Shown here piece after piece: positions 36,570-49,134 of a stretch of DNA of 64,000 nt. The stretch comes from Numida meleagris (taxonomy: Eukaryota > Chordata > Aves > Galliformes > Numididae). Position 1 is the stretch's first letter; every line of letters begins with the position of its first letter. The stretch covers positions 84,307,491 through 84,371,490 of the forward strand of contig NC_034412.1 of assembly GCF_002078875.1 (NCBI RefSeq), written 5' to 3'. The notes beneath the pieces are model-generated. The model did not search any database, had not been told where the DNA came from, and saw only the letters and a program-made list of their open reading frames with translations. A program made the position numbers and the translations under genes.

Positions 36570-36998
36570 TGACATCCCCATTAACGAGGCGCATTCCGCC
36601 GGGGGCTAGAGATCTCCCCTCGCTAGGGCCATTGCAACACAGACACCAATATGGGGATGCAGCAAATGGCGTTTATTGGGGTCGTAAAAGCCTTTAAGTA
36701 CATCTTTGTTAACATCTGTACACGCGTCATTCTACCAATCCATGGTTTAGTCACATATCCTTTGTCCAATCATTCTTACGGCACACGCTGTACACGAGAT
36801 GCTGAGTCAGTGTGACTGCTCCTGGTCGGTGGGCGGGATTGCTTAGTACTTGCTGAGCAACTTGCTGTCGGTTATGCTTATCCATCCTTTGTGCCCGCGT
36901 GTTTTCCTTAGATAAGTCCTTCCAAGTTGTTTGCCGTCTCTCCGAGGACAGTTCGTCCATGCCTGTTACAGCATAGGGGGGGCCTACGTCCCGTTACA
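36570..36998 (-). mobile_element. Endogenous avian retrovirus solo LTR (EAV/ALV-like)
   Basis: On the minus strand the segment has LTR layout. It starts TGTAACGGGACGTAGG, then a long U3, a TATA-like TACTTAAAGGC box, and about 20 bases later AATAAACGCCATTTGCTGC with CCCATATTGGTGTCTG, closely matching the polyadenylation/R region layout of avian leukosis and EAV-type LTRs (AATAAACGCCATT...CATTGGTGTGC). A U5-like GC-rich part follows. No gag, pol or env sequence adjoins, so it is a solo LTR. The ends are uncertain: a 5-bp ACATC occurs at 36572-36576 and 36996-37000 and may be the target-site duplication, but it does not fit perfectly with TG...CA ends. A 69-codon minus-strand frame (36751-36960) lies in U3 and is not taken as a gene. 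As an LTR it may carry latent promoter activity on the minus strand. Confidence 0.85.
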
Positions 36999-39900
36999 TC
37001 TCAAGTCCCTGCTAACGCCTAAAACAACAATACATCTCTCTATAAAATAATTATTGGTTCTCATCAAATGAAAGGAACAGTCTGTTGTTGTCTTGAAAGA
37101 CAGTAGTTATTAATATTTTAGGTAAATAATTCTGAGTAAAACAGATACCAAGAGAAATTATTATTTGAAATCCCATTATTTTATAAAGTACGGTATTAGT
37201 TATATCTACTTTATGTCTCATTTTAATTTTACGCAAATGTTTCTCTCCCCTGTGGCTCTGTTACACATATAATCAGGTAAGGTGACTGAAGACAGAGGAA
37301 AAATGCTTGAGGGAACAGTGAAATAGCAAAAAATTTCTTCCTTTTTCTTATCTCCCCAAAGTCCACTAAATATAGTTAGTTTCATGTCACATTAGAAAGA
37401 AAATTGGAAGAATTAAAGACAAGGAAGGAAAAGAGAGAAGAAAAGGAGCAGCATACTCTGATGTTAGAAAAAACTCGGCGTGTTTTTATGATCTGCAATG
37501 TCAGGTATCCATCAAAAAAGCTACCTACTCATTTGAGATGAGCATGATCTCTATCCAAGCAAATGAGCAGAAAATGTAGAGTAATTGTAGTGACAAAAAA
37601 TCTTGGACTGTGTGAATGCAGTAGCTGACCTTCAGCACTGTGGTACAAGCCATTGTGATATTCAAGGTTGGACATCACCGGCTTAAATTAGCAGTTTATC
37701 TGAGTCCAAAAGGATGGAAACAGCTGCAGGGATAAAGGATGATGAATAACATGACACAGAGCAAATGTAACTGTGATTAATGGGACATCACAACTCAAAA
37801 AAAAGAGAACCAACTGTGGAAAGAGATAACTACCATGACAAAGAGCAAATTATTGTCTAAGGTGATGTAATTAACTCCAAGATTCCCCATGGTTTGGTTG
37901 GCTGGTTCCAGTGAGGCTCACTATTGTACCCAAAACAATGACAAGGTTGTGGATCCCTAGTTTAAATACTGGGCTATTAAGCTTCATTTTTACCCATTGC
38001 AGGGAACTGATAGAATGTCAAAGATGAAGATAGGGCAATTTGTAATAGTACAATTACAGTATACTGTTGTGACTCATTCAACTAACATTCTCTGTGAGAA
38101 GACAATTGGAAGAAAAGCTTAAACATGGTATTCCGTGATTTATGGAGTTTTTTGAATATTTAAATTCAAGTCTTACCCATTGATTATAATTTTTGTCACT
38201 GTATGAAGTCAAAGCAGCTTCCAAAAAGTGTTTTGTTATAGAAGGTGTGATTAAAAGTGTTTTTTATTCTTTACCCTTATTAGTTAAATCCTGGATGGAC
38301 AAGTGGTATTTTTTTTTTTAGGGTTTTAGTCCCTGGAATCTTCAGTTGGACTGCTTGCTCAAAGACACACTGATTCATAGTATATCATCTTCCTCTATTT
38401 AGCATGACAAAAGCTTTATTCAGATCATTTCTTAGCAATTCCTGCTGCTTCCTTTCTTGAACTTAGAAATGAAGATTTATATGCCCCTGAAGGGAATCTG
38501 CTGACAACTTAAAAATCTGGAACATTTCTAAAAATTCAATACCTGAAAACTGGAAAGTAGATCCAGAATTTTAATTTTCTCCACTGGCTGCAATACTTGA
38601 ATTGTTATTCTAAGCTGTTCTAAAGGTAGATAAGTTAAACAAGGCACTCCCAATAATTTGACATCCTTGTTTAGAAAGCAGAAGTTTTAAAATGCCTGTA
38701 ATTTTATCACAAAATATAATTGGAACTTTAGCGATGCACAGGAATCTTATATCAGAGTAAAATTTACTGTGGTAACAGTTCAAACTTGAACTGCACTTGT
38801 GTCTATTCGTGTATAAAATCTATAGAATGATTACTCAACTACAGATCAAAACTACCAAAATTTGAAAGGCTTCTGGATGAAAACTGAGAAATTTCAAACT
38901 GTTTGATGATTGCATACTTTCTGGATACACACGTTTCCTTATTCTTTTTTTCTTCTGACTTGTTCATGTCTTGTGCCTTTTAAGCACAGATACCTGTCTA
39001 TCATTGTGGTGCTACTAATGGATGCCTTCCTGTGTCCTACACAAAAGCCTCTTAAAAGTCTCATGACCTCAGAAAACATAACTTTGATTAGTCTTATTAA
39101 TCTTTCTGATTTTAAAATGTTCAGTTTTCTAAGTGTTTTGCAGCACTTATAATATGAGATGCACTTGGGAAAGCCTAAAAGGTATTGTATAGGTATTTCT
39201 ATGTTTTTTGTGGAGATGACTTTGAAATAATACCATAGGCTACTGCTTACATACAGATTTTTGACCACTAGAGCGAGCATTTTTTTGTCTGCTCTCAAGG
39301 TTTGAGAATGGGAGATTCTTGGGATAGATCCCTCACATTTACATTCGTTTATCAGATACAATGCACAACGCAGCTTAATCTCTCATTTGACCTGTAGGGA
39401 TTATAGCCGCATAAACAGAAGATGGAGAGTAATCACTCTGTGTAACCAAGGCTGAATTGACATTGCTTTTAAAACAATCATTAGGGAAAGGAATGCTTCA
39501 TTCTTAATTTTTTTTTCCCTTTGGTACTTCACGCCATATACACAGTAGTAGAATTGTGTTTAAGATGTAGGGCTCACAAGAAAATATTTTATTGTTAAAG
39601 AATCTAAGAAAAACATTTAGTTCTAGAATCATTGCCACATTATTTTTTATATCTATTTTATAATCTGTTATCAGTTTCATTGAAACAGACACTGCGAGAA
39701 ATCAAGCTGGGATTTTACTGGTATTCATGGATATTCAAACAAGCCAGGATCAGAAATGTCCCCATATTTGTCTTGTGGAGGTGGAAAACTGATAGCATGG
39801 CACTACCCACAGTATTAAAATTATTCATGTAAAAATTATGCTAGAGTAAGAAATAATTAAATAATATTTGAGTAATGCTTTTACATTGTAAAATGAAATG

Positions 39901-42900
39901 CAGAAAATCTGAATCAAAATATTTGTGATTAACAATTTTAAACAATTTTTGAACAAACTAAACTTGCCATAAATGTCCCATTTCAAAAAGCTGTTAGGAT
40001 TGTATCAGCAAAATTGCAGCCACCCATGGTGAGCCTGAATTTTGTATCCAGCATTGAATGAGAAGGGCGAGCTTGCACAGACGGTTGTTAGTTTTGCAGA
40101 GCTGCAGAATTCTCATTAGGAGAAAAATATGTTACCAGTGGACAGTTTACTTGCACTAGTTCTTCACTTTCGTTTTCTGCATTATTAATAAGCAGCAGAT
40201 AGTAAATGTGATTGATGAAGGACTAACACTGCAGGTCTATAGCAGAAAAGGTGTAGGTAACGTTATGGCAGGTAGCCATCACATTTAGCATACTGAATTA
40301 TCATAGGCATTCTACTTTAAGCAAAAGTGAAATATGCTTTCCCATTACAGACTTAACCCAGTACAGATATTTTGCTCATAAATATTAAACAAAGTACAGC
40401 CTGCTGGAAATACAGTACACTAGTAGCTGGTGAAAACTCAGCAAGCTCTGTGATTCATCACGGAAAAAGAAAAAAAATTATGAACTCTTCTTTATTTTTC
40501 AATTGATGGATTGGGTGGTTTAATAAATTCCTGTGTTTCATACAGCATGTGCCTAACAGAAAGACAAACTACAGCAGGTCCGTAGAGGAAGCAGGCAGAA
40601 CGGGAGAAAAAAATGTGCAGATACACATACTGCAGCGCCCATTAAAAGCTGAGAATTGAATGATACTTGGAGCAAAGTCTATAGCCCATTGAAGGCAGAG
40701 ACAAAAAGCCCACTACCTCTAATGAGGTGAGTATGGCATTTGGAAGGATTCATGGACAGTTGCTTCACATTCTTTGGGCATATCTATGTCCTTGAATAGG
40801 TAGGACCAACGTGTGGCTCTGTTGCAGATGGACAATATTGCTGATGGTTATTTCCTACAGATGGTGTTATCTAGGAAATATCAGAGCCAGTGTACAGTAT
40901 AACCTCCTCCCCGGCTCAATTTATGGTTATTATTGCCATAAATAACTTCTTACATGTCTTTAAAGTGGGCCCAGACACTGGTCATTCTTAAAAGCTTCCC
41001 TCATGTTACGTCCCAAATGAAAACTCTGATGCTGTGTTAATTACCATTTAGCATCCATTTGTTTTGCAGGCAGTACTGACAACCTGCTAATAGTGATACT
41101 TATTTTCTCCTCTGGAGGAAACACGCTGTGAATTCATCTCTCAAAATGACCTCTGCACAAGCCCTGCCATAGGGGCAAGCTGTAAGTTTGTATCCCATCA
41201 GGTCCACAACAAGGTGGAATGGGGAAAATCCACTGATCTTTTCTCTATAGACAACAGTGTTTATTTTCTTGGGATTTGCTCAAGAAATGAAAGCTGTACG
41301 TGTATCATCCATAGTCTTGTAAGACCAACATCCTGAAGTTTTCTTTCCCAGCATGATGGTTTTTGCAGTCCATTTGCACTGGCACTGCAGAAACATTGAA
41401 GGAAAGGAAGAAAACTGCCTGTGGACCACATCCAGCCATAGCTGACATTTCAGGATCCTAAGAAGTCTACATGGTTTACTGAAGTTTTATAAAGGAAGCC
41501 TAATCTTGTGTTCATCAGCATGTGTGATCAGCACTTGCTTTCTAAGTAATTAGATGCGGAGATCTCACTTGCAAAGGTTCATCCTGTTCCCTGAAGATGG
41601 TGTGAAGACACTGCAGCCATGGAGATTATGCAGAAGGCCATGCAGGGACGCTGGGACAGCCACACTGCACATAGTTAGTTCGTTTGTCACATAACTTAAA
41701 CCCCAAGCAAGTTTTGTCTCACCAAAATTGTTTGGCTGCTTATCTAGTAATTTCCCACAGCAATACAGCCTGATTAATTAATTAATTTTTTTTTAGCATT
41801 AGGAAAGCAATGACTGGAATTTTGACTATTTAGTTTTTTTTCTTTTCTTGGACATTGGCTGTGCTAAAGAGTGTTCTTTCTCCCCCCCCATAAAAAGAGT
41901 ACTAACCCTTTAAATCTTATTTAATCTAAAACCTTTTGAAGTATTTCTCGCTCTAACATGGGTGTCAACTACAGATTTACATATGACTCATTAGCTTTGG
42001 TACCCTACGTATTTCTGCTTACAAGACCTAGGATTTTTTTTGTCTATTTTAAATAGGCAGCGATATTGACTGTCTCTTTCTCACAACAGCATGTAAGGCT
42101 TGTATGTCATGTCTAATGAATGGTGCTGTTAATCCTTAATTGTGTATTTATAGTTTCACTCATGATGAAATTGGAAGAAAAAAATTTAGAAGTAATTACA
42201 GGAATGACAATAGCTATCCTCAGGGACTGGAAGTTGCTAAGATTAATGTTTTTTACAGAAACAGATTGTAGGAAAAAAGAACTAGTAGATCAAGATTTAG
42301 TCTATATATATCAAGTTGTTCTCGGTTTGTTATTTCTGAATAAGGTATTGCCATCCTCATTGTGTGACCAGTCTTATTTGGGAGGAAAAGCAATTTGTTC
42401 CTATTTAGTTTAAAGCATTTTGGAAACTCACTCACTTCCTCTAAAATAAGAACATGAACATCAAGGTTATACAGCTCTCATTATTCAGATTAAACTGGGG
42501 TGTTACTTTAAGTTGTCCCTCAAATATAGAAGTATAGAGACTCTATTTTTCCCATTTTCCCCAATTACATTGAATATTAACCAGCAGTTTCTACTTTTGC
42601 CAAAGAATTACAATACAAATATGATTATGAGAAGAACTAGTGATCTTAAGCCTTAGAGAACACGCCATCGTGCCACAGATAAACAGAGAAACTCACAGTA
42701 CTACAGCCTGTCCTTTTTCAGTTCCTTGTTACCTATTGGGAGTGCTGTCTGCAGTGACCCTTAGGTCTTTTCCTAGTTTATTGTGCTCTGTTTAGAACTC
42801 AGCAACATGAAAGTGTATTTCATTTTTTCACTCCTGGATGTATTGGTTTGTAGTTATCCATCACTAATTTAATTTAAGGCTAGAACTGTACAATTAGATC

Positions 42901-44739
42901 TGCAGGTACACATTTCATAAATAGTGCAGTGTGGTTATTGGATATAAGAAGTATGGAATGAAAGGTAGATAACCTGTGGCATTCACATTTTTTCAGTGTT
43001 GCTGCCTTTATAATCCATTGCAGGACAAATATTAAAAATCTGAATTAAAAATATGAGACCTTCATCTCCCCTTCTTTTGTCCTGGCTTTAAAAAACACTG
43101 TGGAGCTCACATTCCTTCATCCATGTGCCTTTTTCAGGTTATGCCTTGTGCCTGAGCACATTACACGCTTTAGGAATCCCATTTGAAATTGATTTATCTC
43201 TTTATTTACAGCTTTTCACATGTTCTCCTGCAGGCAGAATTTCTAAGCCTGTAACTGAGTGAAGGTAAAAATTAACATTTGAAGTGGGGTTACATATCAC
43301 AGGGCTTAAGTTCAAAGCCTCACTTTTGGGTGAAAATGAGTTTTCTGCATTCCTGCTCCTAAAATATATTTTCAGTGGTTTTAGAAGGATGTTTAACAGA
43401 GAGGGGGAGCTAACACTACAATTCTAATGTAATTTCACCTCTTTGAAACTGTTGTGATATATCGCAGCTGGCTGACAGCGGGTTTATATTTTCATCCACT
43501 GGCAGTATTCCAAATCTAGTTTGGAATGCTGAGTTTTGATTTGATGGAAAACAACAAACCATTTTTTTTTAGTATACCAATTACCATCTCAATTCAGTTC
43601 TCACAAATGCACATCTCAACGGAGAATGTCCTCAGTAGACAACACACAGTTTACCAAGCTGCAGCTCCTCAAGACCTTCACTGATAACCAGATTTAAATG
43701 TGTCCAAAAATACTGAAGTACCTATGTCTTGTCTCTGGTTGGATTTTACATCACTAACCACTCTGCTGCATATACACATTTCTGTGGCATAACCTAAGTC
43801 CACAGAATGCATACTCTTTATACCCACATACTTTGTCCTCACTCGCGTTTTCCAATAGAATGGTGATTGCTTTTCAGCATCAAGCCGTGTGTTTAGCAGG
43901 TAAGCAATATGCTAGAGCTGGAAAGTTAAGGACTGCTATCTGCTGAAGCTTCCAGCACTGGCTTAGCAGGTACTACTGGACTAGGCATTTCCTTTCCTTT
44001 ATTTGCCTCAGAAGCTTTGGTGTGAATAAAAATGCTGTCTTCTGCTGTACTGTGTTTTCAGAGCAGCTTCTAAGGAGAGTTGTAAAAAAGGAGGCTATTA
44101 TTACTTCCTAGAGGAGGCACAGACTTTGAAGCTTAAGTTCAAAGACTGTATTGAGGTGAAATATCACTTTCAATGCATAGATTTCCCTCTTTCTCTGAAA
44201 AGGCACTCCTAGCAATGGGATGGAGAGCAACTAAAAAGGCTGTGACATGTATTCTCTTGACCAGTAGAATGTACTTAAATCAATTAAAGAGAACCTCCTG
44301 ACCAAGTGGTTTTATGAGCAACCAGTAGAGCATTACAATTAAACATTGTAAACAGCTACGAGCTTGTAGTTCAGCCAAATGTTTTGTTTACTTAAAGTAA
44401 GCATATCATAAATATTTTCAGCTTTCAATGGTAAAAACAAGTTATCAAGCAAGTCCTACAAAGGCAAAGAAAAATAATGGAAGAGTAATAGGGAATAATT
44501 TATCAGAAGCTTTAAAGAAGAAGGTGGGGTATTTTTCTTCATTACTTTCATTAATTACATCCACTGAAATATGTTAACTACAACTGGAGTTGTGTCAGGA
44601 TGTTCCCACCTTTACCTGCTCAAACATACGGTTAAATTTGCATGACCCACATGATGTATGTGGTGTTTTTTCTTGTACAAAATGCCACGTGAAAGAGGCA
44701 GAGAAGTTTGTCAGAAAATAAATGTCCTCATATTCCACC
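36999..44739. other. Longest repeat-poor non-coding stretch
   Basis: About 7.7 kb with no recognisable gene and no repeat I can name with confidence. The longest frames are 140 codons on the minus strand (38939-39361, opposed by an 80-codon plus-strand frame) and 97 codons on the plus strand (42120-42413, opposed by a 60-codon frame); neither resembles a known family. A possible old repeat remnant lies near 40685-40730. Absence of young insertions over this length would be compatible with functional constraint, but this is only suggestive. Confidence 0.45.
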
Positions 44740-45627
44740 TTATCCTCAGATATCAGAGGGGCTGGAGACAGCAGAGCTTAGATGCTGAGTGATGCCCAAT
44801 TTGGTGCTATGAGTCCAGTCTCATTCAATATATGAACTATCATGATTAAGGATTCAAAAAATTGCACACTGGCCAATTCATCCAGTCATGTTCAAATGGG
44901 CTCTTATGACCACCCTTAAAGAATTTGGCTCCCCCATGAGAAATATTGAAGCTAGATTAGTGAATACTTTTATTAAGTGAATACTCTTTATTAAAGCAAT
45001 AGACTACAGAATCTTTTGGATTCTCAGTTATAAAAAGCATGCGAGTTTAACCAAGGACATGAATAATACGGCCAACTACAATTGCATTAAATCATGGAAC
45101 AACTCTTCAGAGATTTCTGAGTTTCCCGGAGAATCACTCAGTATAACCGAGTGTACAAATCTTACCCAATAGGTGTTCCTATGTGGGGGTGGGAAGAGAG
45201 ATTCAGCCTGTTGATTGGTTCTGGGAGTCAGCAGTGTCCTCCTGACTTGTCTGAGATGGTAACTTCCCCTGAAATTCCTTCTCTCTTAAGCCATTATTAT
45301 ACTATTTTCTTACTTTCATGTGGAGCTTGAGTGACTATAGTCAAACTATCTTTGTTTTGCAGCCTACTCGAGCACATGTTTTTGTCAGAAAGGTGGAAAA
45401 CTACTAGCTCAGGGCTGGCTCAAAAAAACCCAAGATAGTTTATTAGTTCTAATCATTGAGTCCCCATCAATGCAAGGCTGTTCATGCAGGTTGGCCACAA
45501 GACCTCCACCCCACTTTGCACTGTGTGCTTTGTTCTTACCTTACCAGGCTCCCTTGGTGCTTGTTAACAGCTAAGGTCTCAGGTCACATTGCTTAGGTAA
45601 CAGTCATGGAATGGATTATCCGCCACA
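44740..45627 (-). mobile_element. LTR-like block, family unknown
   Basis: Read on the minus strand, this block has several LTR-like features. It begins TGTGGCGGATAATCC, has a CCAAT box (plus-strand ATTGG at 45214-45218), then a TATA-like TTTTTATAA (plus 45028-45037), then AATAAA about 40 bases downstream (plus 44987-44992) and again at 44969-44974. The string TTCCACC occurs at 44733-44739 and 45628-45634, flanking the block as a possible 7-8 bp target-site duplication. Against this, the 3' end does not finish in CA and no primer-binding site or internal domain is seen. It could be a decayed solo LTR or a coincidence of motifs. The right end is better supported than the left. Confidence 0.35.
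44961..44996. repeat. Imperfect 17-19 bp tandem duplication
   Basis: TGAATACTTTTATTAAG is followed by TGAATACTCTTTATTAAAG. The duplication doubles the minus-strand AATAAA signal inside the LTR-like block. Confidence 0.7.
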
Positions 45628-48600
45628 TTCCACCCTAGATGTTTACCTTCTCTCAAGAGGTGGATGTATCAGTAAGTATCTCCAGTAAATATTCCACATC
45701 GAATTAGTGGAGATTATCTACCCTGAAGAAAACAGGATGTTCGACTTCTGTTTGGCATATTTTACAAAAAAAATTCAGCTTCCTAATATAAAACACAGTA
45801 AATCATTATGAGCTAAAACAGGAATCTGTGAGTGACATTAGTTCCATTTATCAACAAGATCTCTCTTGAACAGATTGTTCCCTTTTCCTAAGCTACTGTC
45901 CACATGAGAATGAATTATATTATTAAAATATTTCATTATAATGTTTGTTGACATTCCCTTAATTTTGTACTAATGGCTTTTCCTTTCAGAACAATGCAAG
46001 GAAAGAACCACTTTCCCTGACAAAATAGATGTGGGACTTACATTAAGAGTCAGTGTTGCAGCAGCAAAGAACAGTGCAAGTTTTTAAGGTGGGCACACAC
46101 AGCTGTATTTGTCACACAACTGAAACTGTACATTAAAAATCATAGCGTACCTCCACTTGCACAGAGGTAACATATTCTAGTGTCTGCTCTCCATATAAAA
46201 ATAAATATCAGAAATAATGGTATTTAAAAACACTGTTTGCTTTTTGTTTCTTCTATAAGTTGATTTACACACACCTGGTTTTGGGGTACCTCAAAATCAC
46301 AGTTTGGCTTCATTGCCCATTGGGATCTTTATCTCTGGAAATTTGGAGCAAATTAAATGCTGTTTTAGTTTATTTCAGATGTTAGGTGCACCTAGAAGCT
46401 AAAATTCCTACCATGTGAAAATGGCCAGGAAACATCTTAGGCACTGAAAGCCTAGGACTGCATTTTTTGCAAGAGCTGCTGTGTCAGCAATTTGCTGCCT
46501 GTTTGACAAATCTCTTGTGTAAGAGCATTCTCACAAGGCTGGTTAAGATAGTTTACAGCTGCGCTGCTCCTCTGGAGAGGGCCTAAGGATTTCTGCAATT
46601 AGCTCCAAGTGGACTTGAATGTAAGTCCATGCAATGATCCTTTTTTCTGCCCCAGTTTCTAAGTATCTTAATGAAGGTTGATTATATTTTCAAAAACAAA
46701 ACAATATTTCAGTAATACATAAATATGCAATGATAGATCTGGATTTTTTGAGCAGCTGAAATGGAAAAAACATCACATCCATATCAAGAGTTCAAATTCT
46801 CAGTGAGTTGTACTGAACTGCATCACAATCTGTGGTTTTACTTTGTCCACTGACTTGAAACAATTGACCTTGTAGACTGTTCATAAGTAGAGTTGAAAGC
46901 TCATCAGGATGGGTTTAATTTTTCTCCCTACAAATATATATTGGCATAAAAACAGTGCAAAATTTGCCCTTTTGATTATCTGTTGGTCTTTGCAATATAT
47001 CTCCATTGTAGCAGTTAACTTCTCTCCCTATAGTTAACCTCAAACCTCTTTGCTGTGAATTAAGTTATTTTCTTGTCTTCTGAACAGTAAACAAGGCAAA
47101 ACACTTTTTTACAAGGACTCACCGTATCCAGTCCCCATTTTTGTCACTTACAGCCTGATACTGAAAGTACCCGGTGAGAAGTCTTCAAAATCTGGCTCGC
47201 AGCCCTTGTAAGGCAACCACTGATTGAAAATTCAAATGTGAAAGAAGGAAAGTAATAAACCAAAGATTTTTGCTGATATATCTATGTACTATAAGGAAAG
47301 AAGACTTTGCATACACTTTCTTTCTTTGCACCAATAGTGAGGCTATCCTATACGACAGAAATAGCTTTCTCAAAGTTGTGGTTTGTAGGCTAGCCTGCCC
47401 TGTCCCTTTTATCTCAGGAAATTATGGCTATGTCAGACAATGTTTTTATTAAGGAGTGATGTTCTATTACTCCTTTTATGGGGCTAATTAATGTCATTGG
47501 TGGTTCTTCAGCTCATTGAAATATCTTCTGGTTCAGAACTCAATGTATTGACACAGGACTGAAAAATTTCACATTACACACTATTACTCCTATAGATGAT
47601 GAAAATATAGGAATAATTTAATTTTCACTAGGAGCTCATGTTTAAAATTTAAATCCTTAGAATCTTTAGTGAGTGTTTAGGCCTGGGAGGACAGTGGACG
47701 TGGAGTGAAAATAAGCCTGCCAAAATGTTTTTCATTTAGGTACAAAATGTCATACAATTCCAAAGTGTTTTCATGGCTACTTGTACACAACATTGAAAAG
47801 GACCACTGAGAAGCAGTGGAGCTTTGTGCTTAGAATAGCCATATCAAAAAAAAATTTGTTATTAACACAACTGTCTGAGGTAGACTTCCCACAGCAGTAG
47901 TTCATATGCTCATTTTGTAGGTATATTTACTTGAACATCAATCTCTGGGAAAACAAAAAGTCTTTGACATAAGAGGCTAGCTAATGATCACAGATCTTCT
48001 AGTAGCTGAAATGTCTGTAAAATCCATAAATGGCCATTTAGCTGTACAATAAATGTTTAAGTGAACAGTGGTTTTTCCTTGAATATAGGGTATACCAAAA
48101 ATCCCAAACCAAAAATGCTTAGCCTGGGTACTAAGTCTTGGATTTAATGCTGTGAGTCACTGCACTGAGTAGGAATTTCAAGAACTGAGATCTTGCTGAA
48201 ATTTTTTTGGATGTTGTTATTCAAATATAGTATAATGCATTCGGTAATGGCTGCAGAAACAACATTTGTTGTGTTGTAGAAAGACTATAGTTACTAAACC
48301 AACATTTATTATTTACATTTCTTAACTTAAAGGTCAACTAGCACATGCCATTGACTTTTTTTTCAGATACCATAGTTAATCGGCTTCCGCAAACAAATTT
48401 ACCGTAGGTGATTCACTGAATGCTTGCAGCAGCACTGCAGAGTTTTACTTTGAATGCAGTCAATAGGCTTCCATATTTCCAAAACAATGTGTAGCTAAAA
48501 TAACTCTGATCCATACAGAGTGGGACTCATGGTCACTGACATTTCCAGTCAATAATGTTTTTGAGAAAAATCAAACAATATATTTAAAATCAGATACAAA

Positions 48601-49071
48601 TTCATTGTCCTTGTGGCACAATGGTAACTACTTCGGAAATAAAAATAAAATAAAAAAACAAACACTGCTCCTCACCACCATAACAAAAATAATTGTTACA
48701 CTAATGTATATTTCTCATGGAGGAAATAAATAATCAACACTGAAGTATGGTGGCCAAAGTCTCACATGGTGATTGTTTGAAAACACTCTGCTCATTTTTT
48801 TCCTAATTTTCTTCAGTTGCACAGGATTTATTTCCCTGGCAACTGCAGTTATGCAACAGTCAATCAAATGAGTGAATTAGAAAATAAGATATTGATGTAT
48901 TTTATCTCCTACATAAAGGTTGTTTATATAATATAGATATTTTAACTTCTACTTTGATCTTGTACTGCAAAACTGCTTTTTTAATTCAAATCTGTTTAAA
49001 TGGGAAAGAAGAACAAATTCTAAATATCCAAATGAAAATATTTAGGTATTTCTTGAAGTACAATCTACCTT
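45628..49071. other. Non-coding DNA, no gene found
   Basis: No recognisable gene or repeat. Frames are all at or below 75 codons. An A-rich (AAAAT/AAAC) tract lies near 48640-48664. Confidence 0.5.
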
Positions 49072-49134
49072 CAAGTAGGAGGTTGAACCATATGATCTCC
49101 AGAGCTTCCTTCCAACCTGAATTATTTTATGATA
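49072..49134 (+). mobile_element. CR1 LINE 3' tail (older subfamily)
   Basis: About 60 bp of CR1 3' UTR: AGGTTGAACCATATGATCTC, then CAGAGCTTCCTTCCAACCTG, then AATTATTTTATGATA. The GATCTCCAGAG form of the tail (rather than GATCTTAGTGG) marks a different CR1 subfamily from the copies at 20-36 kb. Confidence 0.85.

Noticed and set aside
36751..36960. 69-codon minus-strand frame inside the EAV/ALV-like LTR
   Set aside because: It lies in U3 of a solo LTR; no alpharetroviral gene is expected there and no coding evidence is visible.
38939..39361. 140-codon minus-strand frame
   Set aside because: Weak impression of a receptor-like DRY motif only. The order and spacing of membrane segments do not fit, and an opposing frame overlaps it.
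42120..42413. 97-codon plus-strand frame
   Set aside because: No domain recognised, opposed by a minus-strand frame, and no splice or promoter context.
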